Shown here: piece by piece, positions 34,070 to 44,897 of the stretch | How positions within the stretch are numbered: the stretch's first letter is position 1 | Layout of the letters: each line of letters starts with the position of its first letter | Assembly (NCBI GenBank): GCA_037043235.1 | Contig: JAWRVZ010000183.1 | Span: 186,001-250,000 of the forward strand | Reading direction: 5' to 3' | DNA length: 64,000 nt | Source of the DNA: Rhodeus uyekii | Lineage: Eukaryota; Chordata; Actinopteri; Cypriniformes; Acheilognathidae | Made by a program: the position numbers and the translations under genes | Notes under the pieces: model-generated | Told to the model about the DNA's origin: nothing | Database searches by the model: none | Seen by the model: only the letters and a program-made list of their open reading frames with translations

Positions 34070-34415
34070 ATGACTCGATGGTGCCTCTGTAGAAGGTGCG
34101 CATGATGGGGGCTGAGGCTCCGGCTGTTCTCAGCTTACGGAGGAAGTATAGTCGCTGCTGCGATTTCTTAATCAGTGCTGTGGTGTTGGTGGTCCAGGAG
34201 AGGTCTTCCGTGATATGAACACCCAGAAATTTGGTACTCCTCACCCTTTCCACGGTCGCACCGTTGATAGTCAGAGGAGCATGCTGGGTGTGCATTCTTC
34301 TGAAGTCAACAACAATCTCCTTCGTCTTCTTCACGTTCAGAGAGAGATTGTTGTCGCCGCACCACCTGGCCAGGCGGCTCACCTCACTCCTGAAGTTTCA
34401 TCACTGCTCTGTGTC
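34070..34415 (-). mobile_element. LINE reverse-transcriptase fragment
   Basis: Minus strand encodes SRLARWCGDNNLSLNVKKTK, EIVVDFRRMHTQHAPLTING and STKFLGVHITEDLSWTTNTT, the region after the YADD box in CR1/L2/Rex1-group LINEs. Both ends are truncated. A second, better copy is at 35334-35935. Confidence 0.8.
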
Positions 34416-34761
34416 TTTAATGCCTAAAAAGGAGATATAAAATATAACGTTAGGTGTTATTTTAACTGCTGAATCGAATTTCAATATGAAGGACGTTAGA
34501 CAAATTGGTTGAATTTAACTTGTATTATTTTAATTGTTGAATATGTTTCCAATTTATAACAATAAACAAAAGGTAAAGGAATGTCAAATACTGCTAAAGG
34601 TTGAGTTTATTGAGTTACGAAGGCATTTTGGGGAAAGTTACTAATTAGGACAAAGTGGGTGGGGTGGGTTATTGTCTGTCGACTGTAACACATTTTTACT
34701 TTTGGTATAAATTGCAGCTTCTAAACATATTAAATATTGTCAATACATTTAAACTTACCCC

Positions 34762-35055
34762 CTAAATGTTTAGAGCATATGATCGTTCTATTCCATTTTT
34801 CTTCAGTCTGAATGTCAGCCCTGTGATCGCAGCTTTCCATACACGTCGCCTTTCTTCTGACAAAATTCGTGTTCTTTCACATTGTCCAGTTATCACTTTT
34901 GGAAGTTTAAAAAATCTTACATCTGTACTTACTCCTGGCCTATTTGAACATCCAAAAATTCCACAGATAGGCATTTGTGAGCATAAGTTTTGAATATACA
35001 AGCTTTGTTGTTGCTTTGCATAGGGAATCAAAATGGCGGATATGCCGGTACGCAA
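34762..35055 (-). pseudogene. THAP-domain exon at the far end of ISL2EU copy 1
   Basis: Minus strand, from about 35040: MPICGIFGCSNRPGVSTDVR, FFKLPKVITGQCERTRILSE and ERRRVWKAAI. C-x4-C, the Phe/Pro and the invariant Trp of the THAP zinc finger are visible; the C-terminal CxxH is missing or beyond a splice site. The exon lies next to gatgacgtcacgtg, which resembles the other end's atgtcgtcac, so it probably opens the YqaJ-type gene. Function inferred from position. Confidence 0.55.
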
Positions 35056-35129
35056 GTTTCGATGACGTCACGTGAAAACAACGGATACAGCACATACAAA
35101 CAGAGAATTGAAATTCTGTAACTCTCAGA

Positions 35130-35167
35130 CCCAAGGTGCAACCAGGTTACATTAACAGTAACAACAG

Positions 35168-35208
<41 letters not shown>

Positions 35209-35935
35209 ACAACACCAAAAAAAAAAAAAATTATATATAAAAATAAATATATAATAATAGATAAAATAAAATAGATTAAGGAAATAAAGAGAAAGTCGTG
35301 ATGGTAAAGAGTAGGAGGGGCGGGGGTCAGAGATCAGGTGCATGGGGCAAAAGAGAGGAAAAGGGGCAGAGACGGGAGGGAGTTCAATGCCCTGACAGCT
35401 TGGGGAATGAAGCTGTCCTTCAGTCTGCTGGTCCTTGCCTGGAGACTGCGTAGCCTCCTCCCTGATGGCAGCAGATTGAAGAGGCTGTGCGAAGGGTGGG
35501 AGGGGTCTCTCGCAATGATGAGGGCTATGCGGGAGAGGCGGGAGTTATAAATGTCCTGGAGGGGTGGGAGAGAGACACCAACGATCTTCTCAGCTGCTCT
35601 CACTATGCGCTGAAGTGCTTTTCGGCAGGATGCGTTGCAGGCGCCGTACCACACAGTGATGCAGCTGGTAATGATGCTCTCGATGGTGCCTCTGTAGAAG
35701 GTGTGCATGATGGGGGCTGGGACTCCAGCTCTTCTCAGCTTACGGAGAAAGTAGAGTCGCTGCTGTGCTTTCTTGGTCAGTGCTGTGGTGTTGGTGGTCC
35801 AGGAGAGGTCTTCTGTGATATGCACACCCAGAAACTTGGTGCTCCTCACTCTTTCCACGGTTGCACCGTTGATGGTCAGAGGAGGGTGCTGGGTGTGCAT
35901 TCTCCTAAAGTCAACAACAATCTCTCTCTTTGAGT
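35130..35935 (-). mobile_element. LINE 3' part: reverse-transcriptase C terminus and 3' UTR
   Basis: Minus strand from about 35935 encodes EIVVDFRRMHTQHPPLTING, RRAGVPAPIMHTFYRGTIES, VWYGACNASCRKALQRIVRA and LNLLPSGRRLRSLQARTSRL, the reverse-transcriptase C-terminal region of CR1/L2/Rex1-group LINEs. The 3' UTR towards 35130 carries an (AT)n run at 35175-35206. The 5' end stops at 35935, where the frame runs into unrelated sequence (KQGKISFLAGSIAKKKLESN) of unknown origin. Confidence 0.8.
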
Positions 35936-36109
35936 GCAGTTCGAAATAAAAGTGGCAGGGAAACACTATGGATTGCCCCTCACTTTTTGTGTTTTTGGGT
36001 TCCTTTATTGCGCTGTTTTTGGCATTCGATTCGAGCTTCTTTTTTGCGATGGAACCAGCAAGAAAGGAGATTTTCCCCTGTTTGGGAGCACTTTGAGTTG
36101 AACTCACCT

Positions 36110-37311
36110 GGCACCTGCAATTACTATGTAATAGATTCCATTAATGAATAAAATAAAATGTGACAACTTTTCTGAATACTTTTAGGTGAAGTGTCTGGTA
36201 AGCTATAATAATAACACAACTATGCTAAGGCACTTTAGAGTCTTGCATGGCAACGAGGAGACCAACCAGGTTAAACCCGGCTCAGGTAGCCCATTTATAT
36301 TCATAGCCCCACACTACACTGTATAGTTGTTTTTTTTAACTCTTACGTATGTAATTCAATTTAGCTGAGAAGGTTGACTTGGCTGAGCACTATATTATCA
36401 CAGTAACCATTTCAATACTTTTCAATTCAATAAATTATATTTTTTTACACTTTGAAAGCCATAGTGGAAAAAATATTGTTTTAAAAAAAAAATGAATAAA
36501 CTCTTTATTTTACCTCCTTATTTCACATTTTCACTTATTACATAAGCACAAGCAAAAAACAAAGGAACACAAAACAATTCATTTTAAAACTCTTCAAATA
36601 ATATTTGTATATTCAGAGCATGATTCACATCCCACCATTTTATTGCAAGCACCAAGCATGTTATACATTTTTCTGCCCACATGATGAGGTAGTTGAGCAA
36701 ATAAATCATCTTGAAGCCCCTACGTGTGTGTGAAGCATTTCCCTGCAGGGCTTCACTGCTTCATGGGGACAATCCGACAGAACTTTTGCGTTCAAACAAC
36801 AACCGAGTCACAAAGCCACACGCAAACAAAGCACAAAATCTCCAGCTCCCCTCTCTCCTCCTCTTCCGGTCCCCAAGGCGTTTTATATTTCGAACCGGAG
36901 TCGCTGATTGGTTGATGTAGCATGATGCATGTTTAAGCCAGCCAATAGCAGAAACCTGAGAACTTAGGGATAGCAAAGAGCGGGAAAACAACTGGAAGAA
37001 ACCAAACAACAAACGGGTGACACAGAACAAACCATAGTAACATAAGGATAATAAATCCTGTCACGTAACAGTGACAATAACTTTACAACTTCAAAGCACA
37101 TACAACTTTCAAAATCTTAAATGCTAAAAACAAAAAATCAAGACCAGTATGAAGGTTTCACATGGTTAAACATTTCCAGAGGTGGTCAAATCTGGTTCTA
37201 AAACAATGTTTCAAACATCCTGTAACAAAGTCGAGAATGAAAACATATACAAATAGAGAGAGGAAAATAAAAGGAAAAGAACAAAAGCTATCTTCTGCTC
37301 ACCTTTCATAT

Positions 37312-37315
<4 letters not shown>
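36110..37315. other. Intergenic, no gene seen
   Basis: AT-rich left half. 36700-37075 is more GC-rich (ctctctcctcctcttccggt, gctgattggttgatgtag) and ends gggtgacacag, perhaps an LTR remnant, but no paired end or duplication was found. Confidence 0.3.

Positions 37316-37382
<67 letters not shown>
37316..37382. repeat. (CA)n microsatellite
   Basis: About 33 uninterrupted ca units. Confidence 0.97.
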
Positions 37383-37384
<2 letters not shown>

Positions 37385-37856
37385 GCATTATTGAAAAAGA
37401 AAAAAAATCACAAGGGCAAACCACCAACCGAAAAATGTAAAAAAAAATGATACTCTGTTGCCTATATTAACAATATAGTAATTTTTTATCAAAGTGTCTT
37501 GAATGGGAATCAAATAAACACACAAGTATTTTATGATTAAATAGTTTTCAAAAAACATTGCAAACACAATGATCGCTCACAGCATAAACAGTCACACACG
37601 TGTACACACATTCGCTCATAATATATTCGTGAGGTCATCACGCTGTACTAGATTGCATACTTTCTTGTCCGCCTGTCTAATGTGCTTTCTCAACAAGGGC
37701 TGAGGGCCCAGATACAAACAGCTGATCACGAAATCTTGACGCCTGGAAACCCACCTGCCTTTTGGACTACGTTTAACTCTGTTTCTCTACAATCAGTCAA
37801 GGAAGTTATTGTAAAACTTAAACCTACCCTCTGTCCCTTTGATACTATACACCCTC

Positions 37857-38617
37857 TGTCACGTTTATGTTAGTTTTCACCCTGGACTCTTAGTTTCCAT
37901 TATTGCTCTAGCCCATTGGAGGGCTCGACCGGCAAGGTGAGTGACAATGAAGGCAATCTTGGATCGATCGGTAGGGAATTGATGGGCTTGCATCTCCATG
38001 AACAGAGAACATTGTAGAAGGAACCCGTTGCACTCCGCCGCCTCACCAGCGTAGGGCGCTGGTTGGGCCACGGGACTGGCTGAGGCAGATGGTGAAATGG
38101 ACACATGGTGAAGTGCTTGGATGAAGGCGTGGACAAGGTCGGTGATGGGGTGAGATGTCGGTGAGGGGGAATCACCAGCCACTGCTCCGGCCTGTTCGTT
38201 GGTCTGATCTTCTGTCATAATGAGAGATTATGAACAACAGAGGTGAACACAACTAGAGATCTTTATTGAAGACAGGGCACGGAAACAGTGATCTGGTGAC
38301 AAGTGAAGACAATGAGGTGACTGAAGTGAAGCTTAGCTGAAGTGACTGAACACGGAGATTGTCTTGGAGGTTGTGGAAACTTTGAAGTAGTCTTTGCACT
38401 TGGAGGGAGAGTTCTTGGAGAGAGCAGCAGTGGAGGTCCTGATGCGCTGAGAGTCTGTGCAGCATAACTGAGATCAGACACTGAGTGCTGTGTGAGTGCT
38501 GGTGATATAGTGCTGGCTTGATTGTGAACAGGTGCAGGTGATCAGTACTCGGGTGACTGGGAACGAGTGGGCGGAGCGTGGGAGTCTGGTGCAGGGGGCG
38601 TGGCCGAGTCTGTGACA
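37857..38617 (-). mobile_element. Deleted LTR-type (Ty3/gypsy) insertion
   Basis: 761 bp starting TGTCACG and ending GTGACA, with a 5-bp target duplication CCCTC at 37852-37856 and 38618-38622. 38219-38617 looks like an LTR read on the minus strand (tgtcacagactcggccacgc..., with an aataaagatct signal). 37877-38218 encodes a gag N terminus. The left 45 bp resembles the start of a + strand LTR rather than the end of this one, so the copy is chimeric. Confidence 0.75.
37877..38218 (-). pseudogene. Ty3/gypsy gag N-terminal fragment
   Basis: 113 residues, start MTEDQTNEQAGAVAGD, then a Pro/Ser-rich stretch, ECNGFLLQCSLFMEMQ and KIAFIVTHLAGRALQWARAI, the capsid-like start of fish gypsy gag. It stops after KSPG at the deletion junction near 37905. 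A relative begins at 49749 (MTEDQTAKQTAAMAAE). Confidence 0.8.
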
Positions 38618-38877
38618 CCCTCGTTATTTGAAACAATTGATTGACATTATTGGATCAGGGGCATATTCTTCGTACGTCGCTAACTCGCTTAGCTGGATTA
38701 GATTGTTGGCGATTTCGCATGATCTTGGATTGTTCGGTTCTTCGACGCTCATCCGGGACTGGTTGTCATAGTAACAGGTCCGTTGAATTGAACCTGCTCG
38801 GGAGCAGGCTTACTTCATGATGGCAGGATTAGATCACGGCTTTATAAGCGGAGGTAATATGGGAAGTTTAACGCAGC

Positions 38878-40181
38878 ATGTCCTGTCCGTTTTTACGAGT
38901 GGAACCTGTTGCTGAAGGTGCAAGAATAATTCGAAGAGCTTTTAGGATGAGACTTAATCGCGTTTTGCGAGATCGACAGGATCCTTTAGCTCATCACGAC
39001 GACATACTTATAGAGAGATATCGTTTTTCTCGTGAAGGTGTCATATACATCATTAAGTTATTGGAACCACATGTGAAATGTTCGACGCGTCGAAGTCGAG
39101 CTTTAACAACGGCACAAACTGTTTGTATTTCTTTGAGATTCTTTGCGAGTGGCAGTTTCCTTTACACTATTGGTGATGCGGAAAACTTAGTGAAAAGTGC
39201 TGTCTGTCGTGCCATTCGCAAAGTTTATCTGGCACTCAGGCAGTTTTTTGGGGTTTTTGTGGTATTTCCAAGCCACTTAAGCCCGCAGGTTGTGAAGCAG
39301 AATTTTTTTGCCATTGCAGGTACATTATATACATTATAATGTAAAAGAAGATAATACAACCATGATCAAGAGAAAAAGTAGGACTAACAGTATTTATGCA
39401 TCAGGCTTCCCTAACGTGATTGGTGCCATAGACTGCACACAAGTCCCCATCAAGGCCCCACCAGGCCCCAATGAAGGGGATTTTGTGAACAGAAAGGGAT
39501 TTCACAGTATAAATGTGCAGGTAAATTACTATTACAAGTCTTATTCCACACTAGTAATATATGAAAAAGTAACAAAAATCATGAAATCAAGAAGTATGCA
39601 GTTGACTGATTAAAAATATCTTAGATGGTATGTGACTCCATGTTCCATATCACAAATGTGGAAGCAAAATGGCCCGGCTCTGTGCATGACTCCAGGATTT
39701 TCAGAGAGTCACATTTATGCACAGTATTTGAACATGGTAAGGATCAATTTAATATCAAGCTCATTGGATTACATTAATTCATTCAGATTAACAAAACTGA
39801 AATTTTCCAGGTGCTTATGACGGGATCCTGCTTGGGGACAGGGGTTATGCCTGCAGGCAATATTTCATGACACCATTCCCTGACCCCAACCCTGGACCAC
39901 AAACCCGTTACAATGCAGCTCTAGCCAGGACAAGGGCACGCATTGAAATGACCTTTGGGCAACTAAAGGAAAGATTTCAGTGTCTGAAGGGTCTGAGGGT
40001 TACACCTGACAGGGCATGTGACATTATTGTTGCATGTGCAGTACTCCACAATATTGCCACCATCAGAAAGGAGAGGACCCCTGTGGTGGAAATACAGCCA
40101 GATGATGATCTCCAGCCAGTGCACTTGGACCAGCCTAGTGGCAGAGCTGCACGGGACAGAATTGTCCAGCATCACTTTTGA
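38878..40181 (+). CDS. Harbinger (HARBI1-like) transposase, four exons, apparently intact
   Basis: Exons 38878-39319, 39405-39520, 39625-39736 and 39811-40181 all have GT/AG borders and matching phases: 346 residues, close to the 349 of human HARBI1. N-terminal region MSCPFLRVEPVAEGARIIRR and a helical RYRFSREGVIYIIKLLEPHV segment, then the DDE_Tnp_4 core: AIDCTQVPIKAPPG (first Asp), LLGDRGYACRQY (second Asp) and ARIEMTFGQLKERFQ (Glu). HNIA and Cys-His motifs at the end are typical. The protein should cut and paste the element with the partner Myb-like protein. No stop or frameshift is seen, so activity, or a domesticated role, cannot be excluded. Confidence 0.88.
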
Positions 40182-40310
40182 AAAGAGGGAACTTTGCACA
40201 GTTTACTTTACAGCTTTTTTATTTTATTTTGAAAAATTCAGCTGGGTCATCTTTTGCCTGTGGAGTGAAATAAATAAGTCATGCAAGGTCATCAATAGTA
40301 GAGTGTGTTA

Positions 40311-40596
40311 TTACTGTATTTTACTAACTTTGGAGTTCCTCTTTTGAAGCAATTCAATCTGAAGTGTGATTTTTTGCTTCATTAGTTCTTGCAGCTGAAT
40401 TTCATTCATTAACTTTTTTTTCTTAGCCTTCATGTAATCAGCTTTTTCAATGAGACTCCGCTTGTAGAGGGCACGGATGTCACCCTATAGAAAGAAAAAA
40501 AAAATTGCAGAAATAAATAAAACAAGCCATAAACAAAATAGAAGACATTATAAGATTGCCCACCTCTATATCCCGAGTCTCTACAGGCCTCTCTTC
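40311..40596 (-). pseudogene. Harbinger second gene (Myb/SANT-like protein), last two exons
   Basis: Minus-strand exon 40564-40596 encodes EERPVETRDIE and joins exon 40311-40484, GDIRALYKRSLIEKADYMKA followed by a Lys-rich coiled coil (KLMNEIQLQELMKQKITLQI) and a stop. AG/GT borders fit. This is the usual C-terminal tail of the Harbinger Myb-like partner, convergent with the transposase. The Myb domain exons are not seen upstream, so the gene looks 5'-truncated. Confidence 0.65.
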
Positions 40597-42016
40597 CTGC
40601 AATCACATTTTTTATGTTTTTTTTAATGTTTTTTATATAGTTGCTGTTTTGTTTTGCATCGGCAGTGATAGGGTTAACACGGGGAGTTCAGAAGTGCGGC
40701 GAAAAAAAGCGAATCTGTTAGATGTGTGCGCTCTGTTACAGTGTGTTCTTCTTCGTTCCGATTAAAGTTCATAAACAGAGCCTCCCTTGACCTGTCATAG
40801 AACTACTTCAGACATTACAATATCTTACCTAATGCAGAAGAAGCCGCCTCTTTTTCCGAGATGCGTAGATGTCCACTATCTTCTCTTCTGATAGATTTGA
40901 CACTTTTAGTAGTGGATTTATATATATAAAAAAACATTTTGTTTATTCAGCGCGTAAAACAGAACGAGAAGAGCATCCACTGACGTACCGCGATACTTTG
41001 AGATTCGCAAATCGCGGGAGAATGTAATAAAGCTACAGTAATAAAAAATTAAATACAGTAATAAAAAATTTATTAGCAATATCTTACTCATTCTATACAC
41101 AGAACTAATAAGATAAGACAAATAAAACGAGAAAATATGAATTCTGTAATAACAAAAAAATATTCAAAGCACAAGGTAGGCATTAATCGGCTCTGGTCTG
41201 GGGGGGCAGTGCCCCCCCCAAACTCCGCCTATGGATAAAGTCCTCTTAAAGATCCCCAGAACCCGCTTAAAGACAAGGGGAAATCGAGCTTTTGAAGTGG
41301 CTGGCCCCACACTATGGAACAATCTTCCTGACCCTGTTAGAATGGCTTCCAGTTTATCTGAGTTTAAATCTTGCCTTAAAACCCATCTTTTCTCTCTCGC
41401 GTTTGTTGACATTTAATATGTAATTATTTGGGGTTTTTGTGTATATACAGTTGTTTATGCATGTATATATGTGTATACATATGTGTTTATGTGGATGTGT
41501 GTACGGTTTGACTATGTCTCTTTGCCTCTGCCTCTCAGTTTTTGTTTTTGGCTGTTTCTATTTTTGTTTTGTTTTCTATTTGCTTTTTATTTCTTATTTT
41601 ATTGTTTTTCTTTTGTGCTTTGTGTACGGTTTTTCTTTCAACCTGTTGTACAGCACTTTGGTTGGCCTTTGGCCATTTTTAAATGTGCTTTATAAATCAA
41701 CTGAACTTGAACTTGATTTTCTCCCTCTGAGTTTTGAGCTTTGCTCCCTCGTGTGCCTTTTGTTTCTCCGTTGTTAAAGGGTTTTTGTTTGAACCTTTTC
41801 GTCCTGGTTTGTCCGCATCACACACCTGCACCCGGTACCTTACACATAACATATTCGTGAAGTCATCACGCTGTAGTAGATTGCATACTTTCTTGCGTTC
41901 TGCCTGTCTAATGTGTTTTCTCAACAAATTTTGGATTAGTGACGTCTTATAACAACCGGGTTCTTCAATCCGCAGTGGTGCTGAGCAGAGTGTGCATCAG
42001 AACAGAAACAGGGATG

Positions 42017-42026
<10 letters not shown>

Positions 42027-42053
<27 letters not shown>
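42027..42053. repeat. (GT)n microsatellite
   Basis: Uninterrupted gt dinucleotides. Confidence 0.95.
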
Positions 42054-42056
<3 letters not shown>

Positions 42057-42291
42057 CATCTAAGCCTCACACTCATTGGTCGGTAACCGCTCATTACTGA
42101 CCAATGTCAAAATATTTGAGAAAACCAATAAAATCAGAGAAGGCGGGCTTCTTTATGTGCACACAGAAGCAGATGAGGTTTTAGGATGTGGGTGGGACCC
42201 ACGGCATCACTTGCTGCTCGTTGAGAAGCGTAAGAACGTGAATGTGCTTTCACTTCAGAGAGTCCTGCTGTGAGTAAAGCGTCACTGACAC

Positions 42292-42562
42292 AGTGGCCAT
42301 ATGGACCACGATCAACATGCAGCGCAAACTCAGAGCATGCGTAGTGAACTCAGTACTATCTTCAGTCACGAGATAGCCATGTGAAGTGGCGAATTTGTCC
42401 CTCTTTTGTGCTTGAGATATTAGTGTTCGGCGACATTAAAGAAACGACATTACCGAAAAGAAAATGCTAAGACAAATAGGGAGTTTGGCGGTTCCACTTC
42501 AAAAACGTAGACATAACAGGATTGGCGAGTTAATCGTGAGTCGAGATAAGTGAACTCCACTG
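42292..42562 (-). mobile_element. Single end of a pogo/Tigger-like transposon
   Basis: Ends gagataagtgaactccactg before TA, the inverse of 1622 onward; shared inner words include gaagtggcgaatttgtccct and ggttccacttcaaaaacg. The opposite end is missing. Confidence 0.6.
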
Positions 42563-43737
42563 TATATATAGTGGGGAGAAGAACTACAGGAAACGTATGA
42601 TCTCTGTAATTGAACAAAGGTTTCTGTTGCAAATATTAAGTTCCACTTTTCTGATGTATCAAATACTTTTCATGCAATAAAATGCTAATTAATTACTTAA
42701 AATCATACAATGTGATTTTTTTTATTTACATTTTTTTTTAGATTCCATCACTCAGAGTTGAAGAGTACCTATGAAAAAAATTACAGACTTCTACATACTT
42801 TGTAAGTGGGCAAACCTACAAAATCGGCAGTGTCTTCCCACTGTATATACTGTAGCTGTAGACAAACTTTAGATGTAAATATAATGGAGACCAACTACAT
42901 AGGAAGAGCTGTGAAGGTAAAACCCACTCATCTTCCCCTCAAGAGGAGTGTTAGCAGCCATGATTATAGTGGTAAAAAACAAATTTCAAACTATCCTATA
43001 TTTCATAACCACATATGTTGCACAACACAACATAATTATGTAAATTTTTAGTACATCCCATCAACTGGGATTTTAGCTCCTTCACCTTTGTCTTTCTCAG
43101 CTCGCTTTTCGGTGGGAATTCAGTGTCGTATGTCGTATAAGAGCCCGAAAATGCCGCTCCACATTTCCCTTCTTTGGTATTGCGACGGTAGACTGGCAGA
43201 CGAGACAAAAGCACTTTGAAAATGTCATTGTTAAAAAAAAGTCCTCCTCCCATTCCGTATGAAAGTGATACATTTTTTCCTCTTACTTGGTCCAGCTCCC
43301 CCACTCATTTTTATACCCTATCTTACGTTTAAGAAGAAAAAACCGAGCGAAAAATTAGGATGTAACTAACGACTAGCTTGTTAGCTTTGCAGCGCTCAGG
43401 GGCGTTGTTTGAGCACGTACAAGTGACCTAGTTGTACGGAAAAAAATCAGATGTCATCTGACTGGTTGTCCTGTGTATCAATCAAGTGACGGGATGGCTG
43501 AGGTGAGTAACTTGACGTCTAGTTTTTATTCAAAACAACTCAACTTTATTTGTATAGCGTCAGTTCATGACAATGTCACCTCACCTTGTCATGCGATCTA
43601 ACAATAGTACCTTGGTGATCGACTGGTAGATCGCGATCGACGGATTGAGCACCCCTGCTTTAAACAAATAGTAGACTCTGTCGGTCCAGGGCTGGTGTCA
43701 TTTTTAAATAAAAGTGAAATTGAATCTGGTAAAGAAC
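42563..43737. other. Intergenic, no gene seen
   Basis: A 102-codon minus-strand ORF (42996-43304) has no recognisable motif and is probably chance. 43540-43640 contains repeat relics (gatcgactggtagatcgcg, gagcacccctgct). Confidence 0.4.
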
Positions 43738-44626
43738 AGTGCCCACCGGGCTTGTCGGGGATTGAGTCTCTTGGCATCACGGAGGTATTCCAGGTTTCGA
43801 TTGTCTGTGATAATGAGGAAAGGATGAACCGCTCCCTCCAGCCAATGCCTCCACTCTTCAAGGGCCAACTTGATGGCTAGCAACTTTTTCCGAACCTTTT
43901 TCAACTGTTTCCGATGTCGTAATTCTGCACCGCTGGGTTTAGCTTCTTGGAGTAGGAGGCACATGGGTGAAGTCGAGGTGGCTCACCCTGCCGCTGTGAC
44001 AGAACTGCTCCCAAGCCCACACTAGAAGCGTCCACTTCCACCACAAAAGGAAGTTCTGGGTCAGGATGAGCAAGAGTTGCCGCGATACAGAACGCAGTCT
44101 TGAGGTTGTGAAAGGCTTGAGTTGCTTCTGGAGTCCAGGACAGAGACTTGGCCCCGCTCTTGAGTAATGCAGTTAGTGGTGCTGCGATGGTACTGAGCTT
44201 GTGAATAAAACGGCGGTAGAAGTTGGCGAACCCAAGAAAGCGTTGCAGCTCTTTGATGGTGGTGGGCTCGGGCCAGGATTCAACTGCTTTGAGCTTCCCC
44301 TGGTCTATCCTTACACCGTTTATGATATAGCCGAGAAAGTGAGTTGAGCTGCGGTGGAACTCGCATTTCTCTATCTTCAGGAACAGCTGGTGGTCACGAA
44401 GACGTTGTAAGACCTGTATGACATGCTGTTGGAGATCGTTCAGGGTTCTGGAGGGCTTAATTCTGACGGAGAATGGGGGGTGGAAACAGGCAGGAAGCAG
44501 ACTGCTAGATTTTGGGCTATCAGATTGGCATGATGAATGAAGTTTTCCAACCCGATGTTGTCATCATAGATGGCCAGGGGCTCTTTGAGTTTGGGGTTAA
44601 GACCAGCTTGATAAACCGACAATAAT
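43738..44626 (-). pseudogene. Ty3/gypsy element 2, gag-pol remnant (3' side of DIRS insertion)
   Basis: Minus strand: gag piece LNPKLKEPLAIYDDNIGLEN (44440-44622). The sequence then jumps directly into the reverse-transcriptase thumb (RLRDHQLFLKIEKCEFHRSS, FLGFANFYRR) and RNase H (LALEEWRHWLEGAVHPFLII, ARWALFFTRFNF). Zinc knuckle, protease and RT palm are lost in a deletion near 44450-44500. Its gag continues at 49341, on the other side of a DIRS element. Confidence 0.85.
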
Positions 44627-44897
44627 GCAGTTCCCTTTCAGGGAACTCGAGCTGCGTCAAAGCGCTAGGGGGAAATAGCCTGACGTCAGTCACGTGAAGA
44701 TCTGTGCAACCAATGAGAGACGAACGCGTGTGAATGCGTCACCGCCAGCGCGTGCCGGTGACGTCATGAGAGAGCATAAAGGCGCGCCCGAAACCCGGAA
44801 GCGACAGCTCTGAGTGTCTTCAGCGTGCTGTGTCTGTGTGAGAGTGATTTAGAAACGAAATCTAGTTTAAAAATCAGTGAATTGTGTGTGTGAAAGT

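Larger units (their letters stand above)
38655..40600 (+). mobile_element. PIF/Harbinger transposon
   Basis: Contains an open four-exon Harbinger transposase (+) and, convergent to it, the last exons of the element's second gene (-). The left end is probably near caggggcatattcttcgtac (38656). No matching inverted repeat was found on the right, so that end is uncertain and may have been lost or displaced as far as about 41000. Confidence 0.75.
37696..41720 (+). mobile_element. Interrupted + strand LINE
   Basis: The left piece (to 37856) encodes VKEVIVKLKPTLCPFDTIHP, and the frame resumes after the 37857-38622 insertion as RYLKQLIDIIG, the start of a LINE reverse-transcriptase region. The Harbinger element follows. 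From 41231 the reading is RLKTRGNRAFEVAGPTLWNN and SEFKSCLKTHLFSLAF, the reverse-transcriptase C terminus, then a 3' tail aaatgtgctttataaatcaa. The palm region is missing, so the Harbinger insertion came with, or was followed by, a deletion. Confidence 0.75.
37615..41931. repeat. 80-90 bp direct repeats bracketing 4.2 kb
   Basis: 37618-37695 (tattcgtgaggtcatcacgc, gattgcatactttcttg, tgtctaatgtgctttctcaa) recurs at 41850-41931 with few changes (tattcgtgaagtcatcacgc, tgtctaatgtgttttctcaa). The bracketed block holds the + strand LINE, its LTR-type insertion and the Harbinger element. Confidence 0.8.

Noticed and set aside
35936..36107. Independent gene start MSSTQSAPKQGKISFLAGSI
   Set aside because: It is joined in frame to a LINE RT fragment by chance; no homologous domain recognised.
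37316..37382. CRISPR-like or regulatory array
   Set aside because: Plain (CA)n microsatellite in a vertebrate genome.
40840..40925. Harbinger Myb-gene exon (minus strand, SEEKIVDIYASRKKRRLLLH)
   Set aside because: It has a stop just before a donor-like site and no Myb/SANT similarity I can see.
42996..43304. Minus-strand 102-codon gene
   Set aside because: No recognisable motif, no splice context, and surrounded by repeats.
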